Virus record (IMG/VR): IMGVR_UViG_3300019889_000166
Coordinates: 1-64,000 of that record
DNA: 64,000 nt
Source of the DNA: a virus
Strand: one strand, 5' to 3'
The notes under the pieces are model-generated. The model was not told where the DNA came from. It saw only the letters and a list, made by a program, of their open reading frames with translations, and did not search any database. Position numbers and translations under genes: made by a program. Numbering within the stretch: the first letter of the stretch is position 1; every line of letters begins with the position of its first letter. Shown in pieces: positions 7,565-14,542 of the stretch.

Positions 7565-8254
7565 ATGCGCCGCTTCCTGCTCTGGCTCGGGCTCACCGTG
7601 GTGACGGTTGCCGCCGTGGCCGCGTCGTTCTCGACGTTGGCGGGGCTGGCGGCGTTCACCGGGTGGGGTGAGCGGCTGTCGTGGCTGCTCCCGGCGTCGC
7701 TGGATGCGTTGGGCATGACGGCGTGCCTCGTGTGGCTCGACAGTGCGGCTGCGGAGAAGACCCGGACCTATGCCCGCTGGATGACGTGGGGTGCGGCGGG
7801 GCTGAGCATCGTCGGCAACGGTGTCGGGCATCTCGCCTCGACCGGGCATCTGACCCAGGGCCTGCTGCTCGTCGTCCTCGTCGGTGCCGTCCCGCCGGCT
7901 GCTCTGGCTACGACGGTCCACCTGATCGTCCTCGTCTCGTCCTCCGAGCCCGTCCCGGACGCAGCTCCCGTCCCGGCCGAGGAGTCTGTCCCCCTCCCCG
8001 TCCCGACCAAGGTGGTCGCCAAGCCGTCCCCGAAGAAGCCGCCAGCGAAGAGGGCGGCCCCGAAGCCGTCCCCGTCCCCGGACGAGACCGTCAACGATGT
8101 CGAGCTCCAAGGGGCGCGGCATGCGGACCGGGCGTACCGGGCCGCGAACGACAACAAGCCGATCACCCGTGACGCCCTGAAGGCCGCGCTCGCTCCGTGC
8201 GGGACGACGAAGGCGACGGCACTGCTGGCGGCATTGAAGAGGGAGGCAGCCTGA
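7565..8254 (+). CDS. DUF2637 / SpdB-type membrane protein (229 aa)
   Basis: The N-terminal 125 residues hold four transmembrane helices with the family-typical pattern SFSTLAGLAAFTGW, then WLLPASLDALGMTACLVWL, matching DUF2637 proteins of actinomycete plasmids. The middle is a Pro/Lys/Ser linker (residues about 130-180). A small C-terminal helical domain (NKPITRDALKAALAPCGTTK) looks like a winged-helix DNA-binding segment of the kind seen in replication or spread proteins. Role inferred: inner-membrane partner for hyphal spread of the element. Confidence 0.75.
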   Translation: MRRFLLWLGLTVVTVAAVAASFSTLAGLAAFTGWGERLSWLLPASLDALGMTACLVWLDSAAAEKTRTYARWMTWGAAGLSIVGNGVGHLASTGHLTQGLLLVVLVGAVPPAALATTVHLIVLVSSSEPVPDAAPVPAEESVPLPVPTKVVAKPSPKKPPAKRAAPKPSPSPDETVNDVELQGARHADRAYRAANDNKPITRDALKAALAPCGTTKATALLAALKREAA

Positions 8255-9159
8255 TGGAGATCCTGATCGTGGCGATGATCATGACCGTGGTCGTGAAGCG
8301 GGGCGTCGAGGACGTCTGGCACACGGCTCGGGGCGGCACTCCGCCGCGGTATGCGGCAGCGTCGGCCCGGCGCAAGTCCGGTGCGGCTGGCCGGTACTGG
8401 GGCCAGCTGTGGGACGACACGTGGTCGGACTTGCTGACGAGGCACAACGACCGCCGCTCCCCCACTGCCTCGTCTCGTCCTCGCGGCGCGGCCACCGTCT
8501 TCCTGTCGAACCTGTGGCGGGACGGCTGGGTCGCGGCCGAGCGGAGTCGGTCCTCGAAGGCGACCCGTCCTCGTCCCGGGCAGCAGACCGTCCCGGGGAC
8601 CGTCGTCCCCAATGCCGGGGACCGTCCTGAGGACGGGGACGGGGACGGGACGGGGACGGTCCCGCAGGACGAAGCGGTCTCCGTCCCGGACGAGGACGAG
8701 GACGGACCCCAGGACGGTCCCGAGGACGAGGACCGGCAGCAGGACGAGGACGAGCAGGACGACAAGCAGGACGACCCCGACTCCGGACCGGACTCCGGGC
8801 CGGACCAAGACATCACTCCCCCCGCCACACCCACCACGGAAGGACCCACCACCATGAGCATCACCATCCCCAGCGCCGACACCGAAGGATTCGAGCCCAC
8901 CATCAACTGGGGCGAGACCTCCGCCCAGGGGTACCGCGCCATGATCGGCCAGGTCGAACTCGCCATCTCCAAGCTGAGGAACGCCGAGGTGACCGACGAG
9001 GGCATCTACGCCGACCTCACCGACGTGATGGACATGACGTCTGGGGCGGCCCGGGCAATGGACAACGCCATGACCAAACTCGCAGCGCACCGCATCGTGG
9101 CCGAGGCGCTCCACGCCGCCCCGGGTGCAGGCAAGAAGGAGTTCATGCTGCAGGGCTGA
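8254..9159 (+). CDS. Membrane-anchored acidic-linker protein of the transfer operon (301 aa)
   Basis: The stop of the preceding gene overlaps this ATG by one base. An N-terminal hydrophobic helix (MEILIVAMIMTVVVKRGVED) is followed by a basic Arg-rich region (residues about 30-110), a strikingly acidic low-complexity linker of D, E, G, Q and P (about 118-195), and a helical C-terminal domain (SAQGYRAMIGQVELAISKLR). The linker is encoded by iterated GGGAC/GACGAG units. The gene immediately precedes a terminator and the traB promoter. I recognise the layout from actinomycete integrative elements but no function is established to my knowledge. Confidence 0.65.
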   Translation: MEILIVAMIMTVVVKRGVEDVWHTARGGTPPRYAAASARRKSGAAGRYWGQLWDDTWSDLLTRHNDRRSPTASSRPRGAATVFLSNLWRDGWVAAERSRSSKATRPRPGQQTVPGTVVPNAGDRPEDGDGDGTGTVPQDEAVSVPDEDEDGPQDGPEDEDRQQDEDEQDDKQDDPDSGPDSGPDQDITPPATPTTEGPTTMSITIPSADTEGFEPTINWGETSAQGYRAMIGQVELAISKLRNAEVTDEGIYADLTDVMDMTSGAARAMDNAMTKLAAHRIVAEALHAAPGAGKKEFMLQG

Positions 9160-9173
9160 CCAACGACCAAGGG

Positions 9174-9204
9174 CGCCCCGGGCCGGTCAGTCCGGTCCGG
9201 GGCG
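9174..9204 (+). terminator. Intrinsic-type terminator before the translocase gene
   Basis: Arms CGCCCCGG (9174-9181) and CCGGGGCG (9197-9204) pair perfectly over a 15-nt loop that has further internal CCGG pairing. The second arm runs straight into TTTGACA, which may be the -35 of the next unit. Confidence 0.6.
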
Positions 9205-9205
9205 T

Positions 9206-9247
9206 TTGACATGCCGGGAGGGGTCGCGTACGCGCGCACGTGCGCGC
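9206..9247 (+). promoter_or_regulatory. TTGACA box and 16-bp palindrome before traB
   Basis: TTGACA at 9206-9211 is followed by a perfect 16-bp palindrome GCGCGCACGTGCGCGC (9232-9247). The stretch TACGCGCGC at 9229 repeats the one at 6157. No clear -10 is seen; TACGCG at 9229-9234 has the right 17-bp spacing but poor sequence. Confidence 0.4.
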
Positions 9248-9282
9248 AGCCGCACCTTGGGCGGCATTCGGATGACTCGCAG

Positions 9283-9309
9283 GAACCGGACTCCGGACCG
9301 GACCGGACT
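9283..9309 (+). repeat. Tandem CCGGAC repeats in front of traB (clt-like)
   Basis: Four closely packed copies of CCGGAC occur 20-46 bp before the traB start. TraB proteins recognise a short transfer locus (clt) made of 8-bp repeats, GACCCGGA in pSVH1, close to traB. These units resemble that site but are not identical. A second cluster of the same hexamer lies inside the preceding gene near 8779-8806. Confidence 0.4.
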
Positions 9310-9328
9310 ATCAGGAAGGGGCACGTGA

Positions 9329-11332
9329 ATGAGTAGGAAGACGAGGGAAGGAGAGCGTCTGGCTCAGGACTTGGCCAGGGTGATCGCGAGTGGCAGCTCG
9401 ACGCCCGACCGGCGGCTGACGAAGGCGCAGGCGCTGAAGATCAAGCAGGAGGACGCGCGGCTACTGGAGGAGCGGCGGGCGAACAGCATGCGGCGCCTGT
9501 TGCTGAAGCAGTACGCGCCGTGGATCGTCGCGGCCTCGGTGTTCGTCGTCGGCGCGATCTGCTGGCTACTCCGCTGGATCTACTCCCCGTTGACCGCGGT
9601 GTCGCTCGCGGTCCTGGTGGCGGCGGCTGGCTGCTGGGCGGCGTGGATGATCGGGCGCCGCGCGAAGAAGTGGCGGACCCGGGTCCACTGGGCTGCCGGG
9701 GTCGGGTCGTCCTGGCTGATCTGGACCGCGGGGACAGGACCGTCCTGGCGGGCCGCCCTCGTCCTCGTCCTCGGGACCGTCCTCGTTGCGGGACGGTGGT
9801 GGCAGGCGAACCGGATCCCGATTCCGAAGAAGCCGAACCGGGGGACCGTCCCCGTCCCGGAGGACCAAAGCATCCCCGTCCTATGGGAGCTCAACCTCGG
9901 GGGGCAAGGGTGCGTCCTCGCCGGGGCCGCCCTCACCGCCTACGACGATGAGCCGAAGTCGGGCTGCGACACGCACCGCATCAACCTCAAGCCCGGCAAG
10001 CAAACGATCACGTGGGCACTGTCGCAACTGGAGATCATCGCGGGCGGACTGCTGACCCCGGTCGAGCGGGTCCTCCTCGAACCGGACCCGGACCGCAACC
10101 CGATCCACGTCAAGCTGACCATCGTCGAGCACTCCCCGATCGAGGAGACGGTCCCCTACCGCGGCGCTCGGCTCGTCGGGGACCATCGGAACCTGATCGA
10201 GGTCGGCCCGTACGGCGACGGCGACGGGTACGCGAACTGGCGGATGTGGGCGCCGGGCGCGAAGCCGATGACCGGCAGTTGGCTGTCGGGGCTGATCATC
10301 GCCGGGACTGGGATCGGGAAGTCGCGGCTGATGGAGTTGCTGGCCGCCGGCTACATGGCGTCGGGCAACGCGGTCGTGTGGTTCATCGACCCGCAGCTCG
10401 GGGCGTCGTCGCCGGACCTGCAGGAGTACGCCGACTGGTACGTGAGCGGTGAGGGTACGGCGAAGATGTTGACGGCGCTGGAGTTGATCGCGGCCGCGCG
10501 GGAGAAGGAGAACAGTGCCAAGAGGTGGACGCGGTTCGATCCGTCTCCGGAGCGTCCGGGGATCGTGGTGTTCATGGACGAGTTCCACCGGACGGTTGAG
10601 CGGTATGCGAACCGGCTGGAGGATCTGGCGCGGACGACGCAGAAGACCGGGATCTCGATCGTCGGGCTGACGCAGGATGCTTCGCTGGAGTCGCTCGGGA
10701 AGAACACGCTGCGGGCGTCCATGCTGGCGAATCTGATCGTGATGAAGACCGGGATGAACACGACGAAGAACCTCATCCCGGGCTTGACGGTGGATCCGGA
10801 GTTGTTGCCGAAGATCCCTGGCTACCTCTACACGATCGGGGAGCGGACGGCTCCGGGTCGGGCGGAGTACGTCGAGGACCCGGCGCTCTGGTTCAAGCAG
10901 TACCCGATGCCGAAGCTGGATGCGTTGTCGGCGAATGCGGCGGGTGACCTGTACGGGATGCGCCGCGAGGAGACTGCGGCCGAGTTGGAGGCGAACCGTC
11001 AGTGGGTTGAGCAGATGAGCAGCGAGGGCTTCCAGCCTGAGCTGCCCGAGCCTGACCTGGATGACTGGAAGCCTGAGCCGGCGGAGCCGCGCGCGTTCGA
11101 GGTGGTGCAGTTCCCGTCGGCAGTGGCACCTCCGGAGAAGCCTGCCCGTGAGCGGGTGCTGGTGGCGGTGGCGCAGGGGACGACGCGGACGAGGGAGATC
11201 GGGATCGCGGTCGGGCTGGAGAAGACGCAGCTGCACGACGTGCTGAAGGAGTTGCTGGAGGCGGGCGAGCTGGAGCGGCCGACGGCTGGGGTGTATCAGA
11301 TCGCGGGGGTTGTGTCGCAGCCGGAGAGGTAG
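9329..11332 (+). CDS. traB: TraB/FtsK-SpoIIIE-type dsDNA translocase (667 aa)
   Basis: This is the motor that in actinomycetes moves double-stranded plasmid DNA between mycelial cells. An N-terminal region with hydrophobic segments (about 64-82, 88-108, 142-155) is followed by the RecA-like motor with Walker A GTGIGKS at 326-332 and Walker B GIVVFMDE at 411-418. A C-terminal winged helix (RVLVAVAQGTTRTREIGIA onward, about 607-660) would read the clt repeats. Length and layout fit conjugative TraB rather than chromosomal FtsK: it lacks the long linker and shows no FtsK gamma signature. It is preceded by its own terminator, TTGACA box and repeats. Confidence 0.85.
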   Translation: MSRKTREGERLAQDLARVIASGSSTPDRRLTKAQALKIKQEDARLLEERRANSMRRLLLKQYAPWIVAASVFVVGAICWLLRWIYSPLTAVSLAVLVAAAGCWAAWMIGRRAKKWRTRVHWAAGVGSSWLIWTAGTGPSWRAALVLVLGTVLVAGRWWQANRIPIPKKPNRGTVPVPEDQSIPVLWELNLGGQGCVLAGAALTAYDDEPKSGCDTHRINLKPGKQTITWALSQLEIIAGGLLTPVERVLLEPDPDRNPIHVKLTIVEHSPIEETVPYRGARLVGDHRNLIEVGPYGDGDGYANWRMWAPGAKPMTGSWLSGLIIAGTGIGKSRLMELLAAGYMASGNAVVWFIDPQLGASSPDLQEYADWYVSGEGTAKMLTALELIAAAREKENSAKRWTRFDPSPERPGIVVFMDEFHRTVERYANRLEDLARTTQKTGISIVGLTQDASLESLGKNTLRASMLANLIVMKTGMNTTKNLIPGLTVDPELLPKIPGYLYTIGERTAPGRAEYVEDPALWFKQYPMPKLDALSANAAGDLYGMRREETAAELEANRQWVEQMSSEGFQPELPEPDLDDWKPEPAEPRAFEVVQFPSAVAPPEKPARERVLVAVAQGTTRTREIGIAVGLEKTQLHDVLKELLEAGELERPTAGVYQIAGVVSQPER

Positions 11333-11370
11333 GGAAAACGGTTGCCGGGATTGCCTGAGATTGGGGCTTG

Positions 11371-11405
11371 ACTATAGTCACATCGGCCCGATACTATAGT
11401 CACAT
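11371..11405 (+). promoter_or_regulatory. Direct repeat ACTATAGTCACAT overlapping a promoter
   Basis: The 13-mer ACTATAGTCACAT occurs at 11371-11383 and again at 11393-11405, exactly 22 bp (two helical turns) apart. Each contains the palindrome ACTATAGT. The second copy includes the first two bases of the next ATG. TTGCCT (11351-11356) with TATAGT (11373-11378) at 16 bp makes a plausible promoter, so a protein bound to these sites would control the gene at 11404. Confidence 0.5.
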
Positions 11406-11667
11406 GACGACGCGGACGGTAGCCAAGTGCGAGACCTGCAAAGGCCGGGGGTTCGACACCCAGCACGACGAGTTCGAGACCCCGGTCCGGGTCGAGTGCG
11501 ACGACTGCGACGGACGCGGCGAGAGCGAGATCCCCACCGCCGAGGAGCTGGCCCAGCAGGTCACCGACCACGAGGCCCGGATCGCGATCCGCAACGAGGA
11601 GCACTTCAGCAAGGGCTGGCACGACAAGCTCTGCAGCACCACCTACTGCCGGCTCGGGCTGGCCTGA
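11404..11667 (+). CDS. DnaJ-like CxxCxGxG zinc-finger protein (87 aa)
   Basis: Two CxxCxGxG knuckles, CETCKGRG near residue 9 and CDDCDGRG near residue 31, form one DnaJ-type zinc centre. The rest is helical and acidic, with a third Cys pair late (CSTTYC). Short proteins with a single DnaJ-like finger are common in actinophages and integrative plasmids. The repeat-flanked promoter lies immediately upstream. Zinc binding is a firm inference; the role is not known. Confidence 0.65.
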   Translation: MTTRTVAKCETCKGRGFDTQHDEFETPVRVECDDCDGRGESEIPTAEELAQQVTDHEARIAIRNEEHFSKGWHDKLCSTTYCRLGLA

Positions 11668-11687
11668 GAGAAGGGAAGGGCTTTCCC

Positions 11688-11975
11688 ATGAGCATCATCG
11701 GATTCGTACTCTCGGCGCTCCTCCTCGTGGTGGCCTGGCTCGCGTGGGCAGGCACCCGCGACCTGAAGAGAGCGCTGGCGAACAAGCGGGCTCGGCAGAT
11801 TGCGTCCTGCTGGGTCACCGTCAGGCCGCACGCTCGCTGCGAGGCCAGAGGGCACTGGCCGCGCGAGGTGGTTCGGCTGGCGGACGGTACGACAGTCGCC
11901 CACATCTGCCGTCGCTGCGACCACGACTGGGCGGACGAGCACTGGGTGAAGACGGGCCACGAGGTGAAGCCGTGA
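11688..11975 (+). CDS. Small membrane-anchored Cys-rich protein (95 aa)
   Basis: ATG at 11688 follows GAAGGGAAGGG. One N-terminal transmembrane helix (residues 3-22) is followed by a basic stretch and a possible zinc site (CWVTVRPHARCEARGH; ICRRCDHDW). Stop overlaps the next GTG by four bases, so it is coupled to the excisionase-like gene. Function unknown. Confidence 0.6.
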   Translation: MSIIGFVLSALLLVVAWLAWAGTRDLKRALANKRARQIASCWVTVRPHARCEARGHWPREVVRLADGTTVAHICRRCDHDWADEHWVKTGHEVKP

Positions 11976-12190
11976 GCGACATGATGAGCACCAGCGAGGT
12001 CGCCGCGCTGTACGGCGTCACGAAGATGACCGTGATCCGGTGGGTCGAGGCCGGGCGGTTCGACCCTGCGCCTGAGAGGATGCACACGGGGACCGGTCAG
12101 CGTCGCCCCTACCTGTTCGACCGGGCGGCGGTGCTGGCCCAGCGGGAGCGGGAGGTCGGGGAAGGGCTTTCCCGGCCGTCTGGCAAGTAG
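11972..12190 (+). CDS. xis: Excisionase-like MerR/BldC-type HTH protein (72 aa)
   Basis: The whole protein is one winged helix: STSEVAALYGVTKMTVIRWV is the recognition helix segment, then the AGRFDPAPERMHTGTGQRRP wing and LFDRAAVLAQRE. Size and fold fit excisionases of actinomycete integrative elements, which bend attachment-site DNA to direct the integrase toward excision. It lies just before a tRNA-T-arm-like sequence at 12201-12229, consistent with an attachment-site role, but it is far from the integrase at 2961. A BldC-like transcription factor is the alternative. Confidence 0.65.
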   Translation: MSDMMSTSEVAALYGVTKMTVIRWVEAGRFDPAPERMHTGTGQRRPYLFDRAAVLAQREREVGEGLSRPSGK

Positions 12191-12200
12191 CACCACAGCG

Positions 12201-12229
12201 GCGAGCAGGTTCGATTCCTGCTGTCGCAC
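12201..12229 (+). other. tRNA 3'-end-like sequence (T-arm plus acceptor strand)
   Basis: GCAGG (12205-12209), the seven-base loop TTCGATT (12210-12216) and CCTGC (12217-12221) make a perfect tRNA T-arm, followed by an eight-base acceptor-like TGTCGCAC. I find no D-arm, anticodon arm or matching 5' acceptor strand upstream, so it is not a complete tRNA gene. Integrases commonly use the 3' end of tRNA genes, leaving just such a fragment at one end of the element. It may be a left-over or active att core; chance similarity to a terminator hairpin is the alternative. Confidence 0.4.
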
Positions 12230-12272
12230 GATCCCGCTCACTCAGGGCGGGCCAGGGGAGGAACCCAAACGC

Positions 12273-13016
12273 ATGAAGTTCAACACCAAGCTCGGTCGCA
12301 CCGTGGCCGTCGTCGCAGCTGCAGGCTTCGCGGTCGTCGGCGGCATCACGACCAGCGAGGCGGCCGTTCCGCAGCCCGAGCGTCAGGCGGCCCTGCCGGC
12401 GAACTCGGTCTACCACGCGCAGATCAACGACACGGTCGAGGCTGACCTGATGAAGACCCCGGCGCTGTCGGTCTGGACCACGTCGATCAACAAGTGGGCC
12501 ATCACCGAGGACAAGCTGACCCCGTCCGTCGCGGAGAAGCTGAACAGCAAGGTCGGCGAGGGCTGGGCGGTCGACATCCCAGCGAAGGCGATCAACAAGA
12601 TCGGCGGCGGGTTCGTCGCCAACGCCACCGTGCTGGGCACGTTCGAGCTCCCCCCGGTGGGGCTGTACTCGATCAACACGCAGGCAGTGTTCGACCGGGT
12701 GAACGCTGATCACGCCGACTACCTGGCCCCGACCACGGAGACGATGCCGACGCTGGCGCTGCGGTTCACCACCAGCGAGGGTGGCGTCGGTGACGCGGGC
12801 ACGATCATGGGCGCGCAGATCTCCAAGGCCGGGTTCGTCGAGCTGACTGGTTCGAGTGTCGCGTCGGTGCGGCCGGGGGCATCCCCGCTGACGGTCACGG
12901 TCTACGGGTTCGGCTACAACGAGGATCGCTCCGCGTTCGGCTCGGTCGATGCGACTCCGGGCGCCAAGGCACAGTTCACCGCGGCCGCGAAGATCCTGAT
13001 CGACCAGATCGGCTGA
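12273..13016 (+). CDS. Secreted protein with Sec signal peptide (247 aa)
   Basis: The N-terminus MKFNTKLGRTVAVVAAAGF followed by AVVGGITTSEAAVPQ is a classical Sec signal peptide with cleavage likely after SEA or AAV near residue 32. The mature part has an ITEDKLTPSVAEKLNSKVGE segment of the type seen in repeat regions of phage structural and actinomycete secreted proteins, then a beta-rich C-terminal domain. A GGGAGGAAC ribosome binding site precedes the ATG. It is the last large gene of the transfer operon, so it may act at the cell surface during transfer. Function not established. Confidence 0.6.
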   Translation: MKFNTKLGRTVAVVAAAGFAVVGGITTSEAAVPQPERQAALPANSVYHAQINDTVEADLMKTPALSVWTTSINKWAITEDKLTPSVAEKLNSKVGEGWAVDIPAKAINKIGGGFVANATVLGTFELPPVGLYSINTQAVFDRVNADHADYLAPTTETMPTLALRFTTSEGGVGDAGTIMGAQISKAGFVELTGSSVASVRPGASPLTVTVYGFGYNEDRSAFGSVDATPGAKAQFTAAAKILIDQIG

Positions 13017-13040
13017 CCGGGATCGGATAGGAGGAGACCT

Positions 13041-13139
13041 GTGAACACTGTCCTGCGGATCCTCGCTGGGCTCCTGGCCGTGGCCGTAATGGCAGGCCTC
13101 CTTCTTGGCGGCGCGGCGTTCGGCTGGCTAGGGCCGTAG
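13041..13139 (+). CDS. 32-residue membrane peptide
   Basis: GTG at 13041 has a strong AGGAGGA 7-8 nt upstream. The peptide (VNTVLRILAGLLAVAVMAGL then LLGGAAFGWLGP) is one transmembrane helix with a short charged start. It is the last gene before the shared terminator. A peptide of equal length is encoded on the other strand at 13210-13308. Confidence 0.5.
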   Translation: MNTVLRILAGLLAVAVMAGLLLGGAAFGWLGP

Positions 13140-13154
13140 CTGGAACGCAGAAGA

Positions 13155-13188
13155 CGTGCCCACCTCCCGGACGGGGGAGGTGGGCACG
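13155..13188. terminator. Bidirectional terminator between the two modules
   Basis: A perfect 14-bp stem, CGTGCCCACCTCCC (13155-13168) with GGGAGGTGGGCACG (13175-13188), closes a six-base loop. It lies exactly between the last rightward transfer-side gene and the last leftward phage gene, so it can stop transcription from both. Confidence 0.85.
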
Positions 13189-13209
13189 CTGCTGTTTGCG
13201 GGGGTCTGG

Positions 13210-13308
13210 CTACCCGACTGCGAGGTCGAACCTGACGCCGAGCAGGAGAAGGATGGCCAGTACGACGAGCAGGCCGATGAGGAACCAGAGCCAGCCGGGG
13301 ACCGTCAT
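13210..13308 (-). CDS. 32-residue membrane peptide at end of lysis cassette
   Basis: ATG at 13308 lies one base past the holin stop. The peptide MTVPGWLWFLIGLLVVLAIL continues LLLGVRFDLAVG, one transmembrane helix with an Arg-Asp end. Position directly after the holin gene suggests a holin accessory, antiholin or pinholin, but there is no direct evidence. Confidence 0.5.
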   Translation of the reverse strand: MTVPGWLWFLIGLLVVLAILLLLGVRFDLAVG

Positions 13309-13309
13309 G

Positions 13310-13543
13310 TCAGGCCTCCAGCTTCTCGCCGCCACCCATCGACGGCGTGCCGTTGGCGAAGCCGGCGGCCAGGGACTTCAGCAGCGACAGCAGCGCACCG
13401 CCGATGGCGACGCCGCCGAGGGCCTGGTAGTCGAGCATGAACGCGTTGCTGACGGCATCGACGCCGATGACCGCGATCGCCGACTGGGCGGCGGTGGAGA
13501 CGGCGCGCTCAGCGGCGCCCTTCCAGAAAGCCTTGGTCCACAT
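13310..13543 (-). CDS. r1t-type holin (77 aa)
   Basis: The MWTKAFWKGAAERAVSTAAQ start is the hallmark of r1t-like holins of actinophages, followed by two transmembrane segments (about 18-38 and 42-62) and a short hydrophilic tail. Holins form membrane lesions that let the endolysin reach the wall and set lysis timing. It lies 21 bp downstream of the amidase gene in the same leftward operon. Confidence 0.8.
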   Translation of the reverse strand: MWTKAFWKGAAERAVSTAAQSAIAVIGVDAVSNAFMLDYQALGGVAIGGALLSLLKSLAAGFANGTPSMGGGEKLEA

Positions 13544-13564
13544 GTCTGTTGCTCCGGTCTCCGC

Positions 13565-14521
13565 TTACGCGGTCTGGACGTCGGTCGCGGTGACCGGCGA
13601 GTCGGGGTCGTCCACGAGGCCCTGCACGAGGGCCTTGATGTCGGCGAGCGCCTCGTCCTGCTCGACGTCGCGGAGGCGGTCGGCCTCGGAGCGGATCGCG
13701 TTGCGGTCGTCGGAGTTGCGCTGCTCCTCGATGCCCTGCGCCCAGCGGTCGCCGGTGGACTTGATGAACGCGGCGAGGGTCGTTTCGATGCGGTTCTGCT
13801 GGGCCTTGAGGTCGCTGTACTGGGACACGGTGAGCTCCTCCGTGGGGGGCTTCGGGGTTGTGCCGGGTGGGGTGGTGGGCTTGCCGGGGCCGAAGAGGAT
13901 CGCCTTGGCCTTCGTCTCGATGTAGGACCAGTTGATGTTGCCGGGGTCACCGTGGCTGTTCTCGGGAACGTGCTGGTGGCCGCACCAGCCCTTGAAGTTG
14001 CGCCACTGGTCGAAGCTGAACCGCTGGCTGGCGGACTTCCCGTACGAGGCCGGGTAGGCGCGGAACGACTCCCCGATCTGCTCGGGGCCTTCGACGCGGA
14101 TCTTGTTGACCCGGTACTGGTAGGCGACGAACTCGGCTACCTCGTCGAGCGCCCACTGTGGTGCGGCGGGCCAGTAGATGTGGGCCCGGCCTGCCTTCTT
14201 CCAGCTGTCCGAGGTGGCCTTGTCGCAGGTCCCGACCAGTTCGATCTGGATGCAGTCCTGGGTGTTGGTCTGCACTCCGCCGGACTCGTTGCGCAGAGCC
14301 CGAGCCGACATGGTGTCGGGGAAGTGCTGCGTCCAGACGAGCCGCTTTTGGGTGAAGTCGGGAAGCCCGGTGGCTGTCGGGGCGGTCGCCCCTCCGCCGT
14401 ACCACGGCAGGGATGTGCCCTCGGTGGTGTGGATGACGCCGATGTCAGGGTCGATCGTCGAGCCCTTGTAGTCGTCGGCGAACCAGTACTTGGCTGGCTT
14501 CTGGATGATGGGTGCTGCCAT
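13565..14521 (-). CDS. Endolysin, N-acetylmuramoyl-L-alanine amidase (318 aa)
   Basis: Residues about 20-200 form an Amidase_2/PGRP-type zinc hydrolase that cleaves the MurNAc-L-Ala bond. Probable zinc ligands are H31 (VIHTTEG), a His in the GHQHVPENSHGDPG motif (H182 or H184) and D192. A Pro/Thr linker (about 212-226) leads to a helical coiled C-terminal region (about 230-300) that may bind wall or form oligomers. No signal peptide, so release depends on the downstream holin. Confidence 0.88.
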   Translation of the reverse strand: MAAPIIQKPAKYWFADDYKGSTIDPDIGVIHTTEGTSLPWYGGGATAPTATGLPDFTQKRLVWTQHFPDTMSARALRNESGGVQTNTQDCIQIELVGTCDKATSDSWKKAGRAHIYWPAAPQWALDEVAEFVAYQYRVNKIRVEGPEQIGESFRAYPASYGKSASQRFSFDQWRNFKGWCGHQHVPENSHGDPGNINWSYIETKAKAILFGPGKPTTPPGTTPKPPTEELTVSQYSDLKAQQNRIETTLAAFIKSTGDRWAQGIEEQRNSDDRNAIRSEADRLRDVEQDEALADIKALVQGLVDDPDSPVTATDVQTA

Positions 14522-14542
14522 GAGTGGGCTCCCTCGGTTGGG

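Noticed and set aside
9881-11236. Long leftward frame inside the translocase gene
   Set aside because: Antisense shadow of a protein with clear Walker motifs; translation is Arg/Leu/Pro-rich low complexity.
12130-12235. Complete tRNA gene ending at 12229
   Set aside because: Only T-arm and acceptor-like 3' strand fit; no D-arm, anticodon arm or matching 5' acceptor strand.
13140-13209. Attachment-site duplication between 13.14-13.21 kb and 62.9-64.0 kb
   Set aside because: By eye no shared core longer than a few bases; the outer att site probably lies beyond the right edge.
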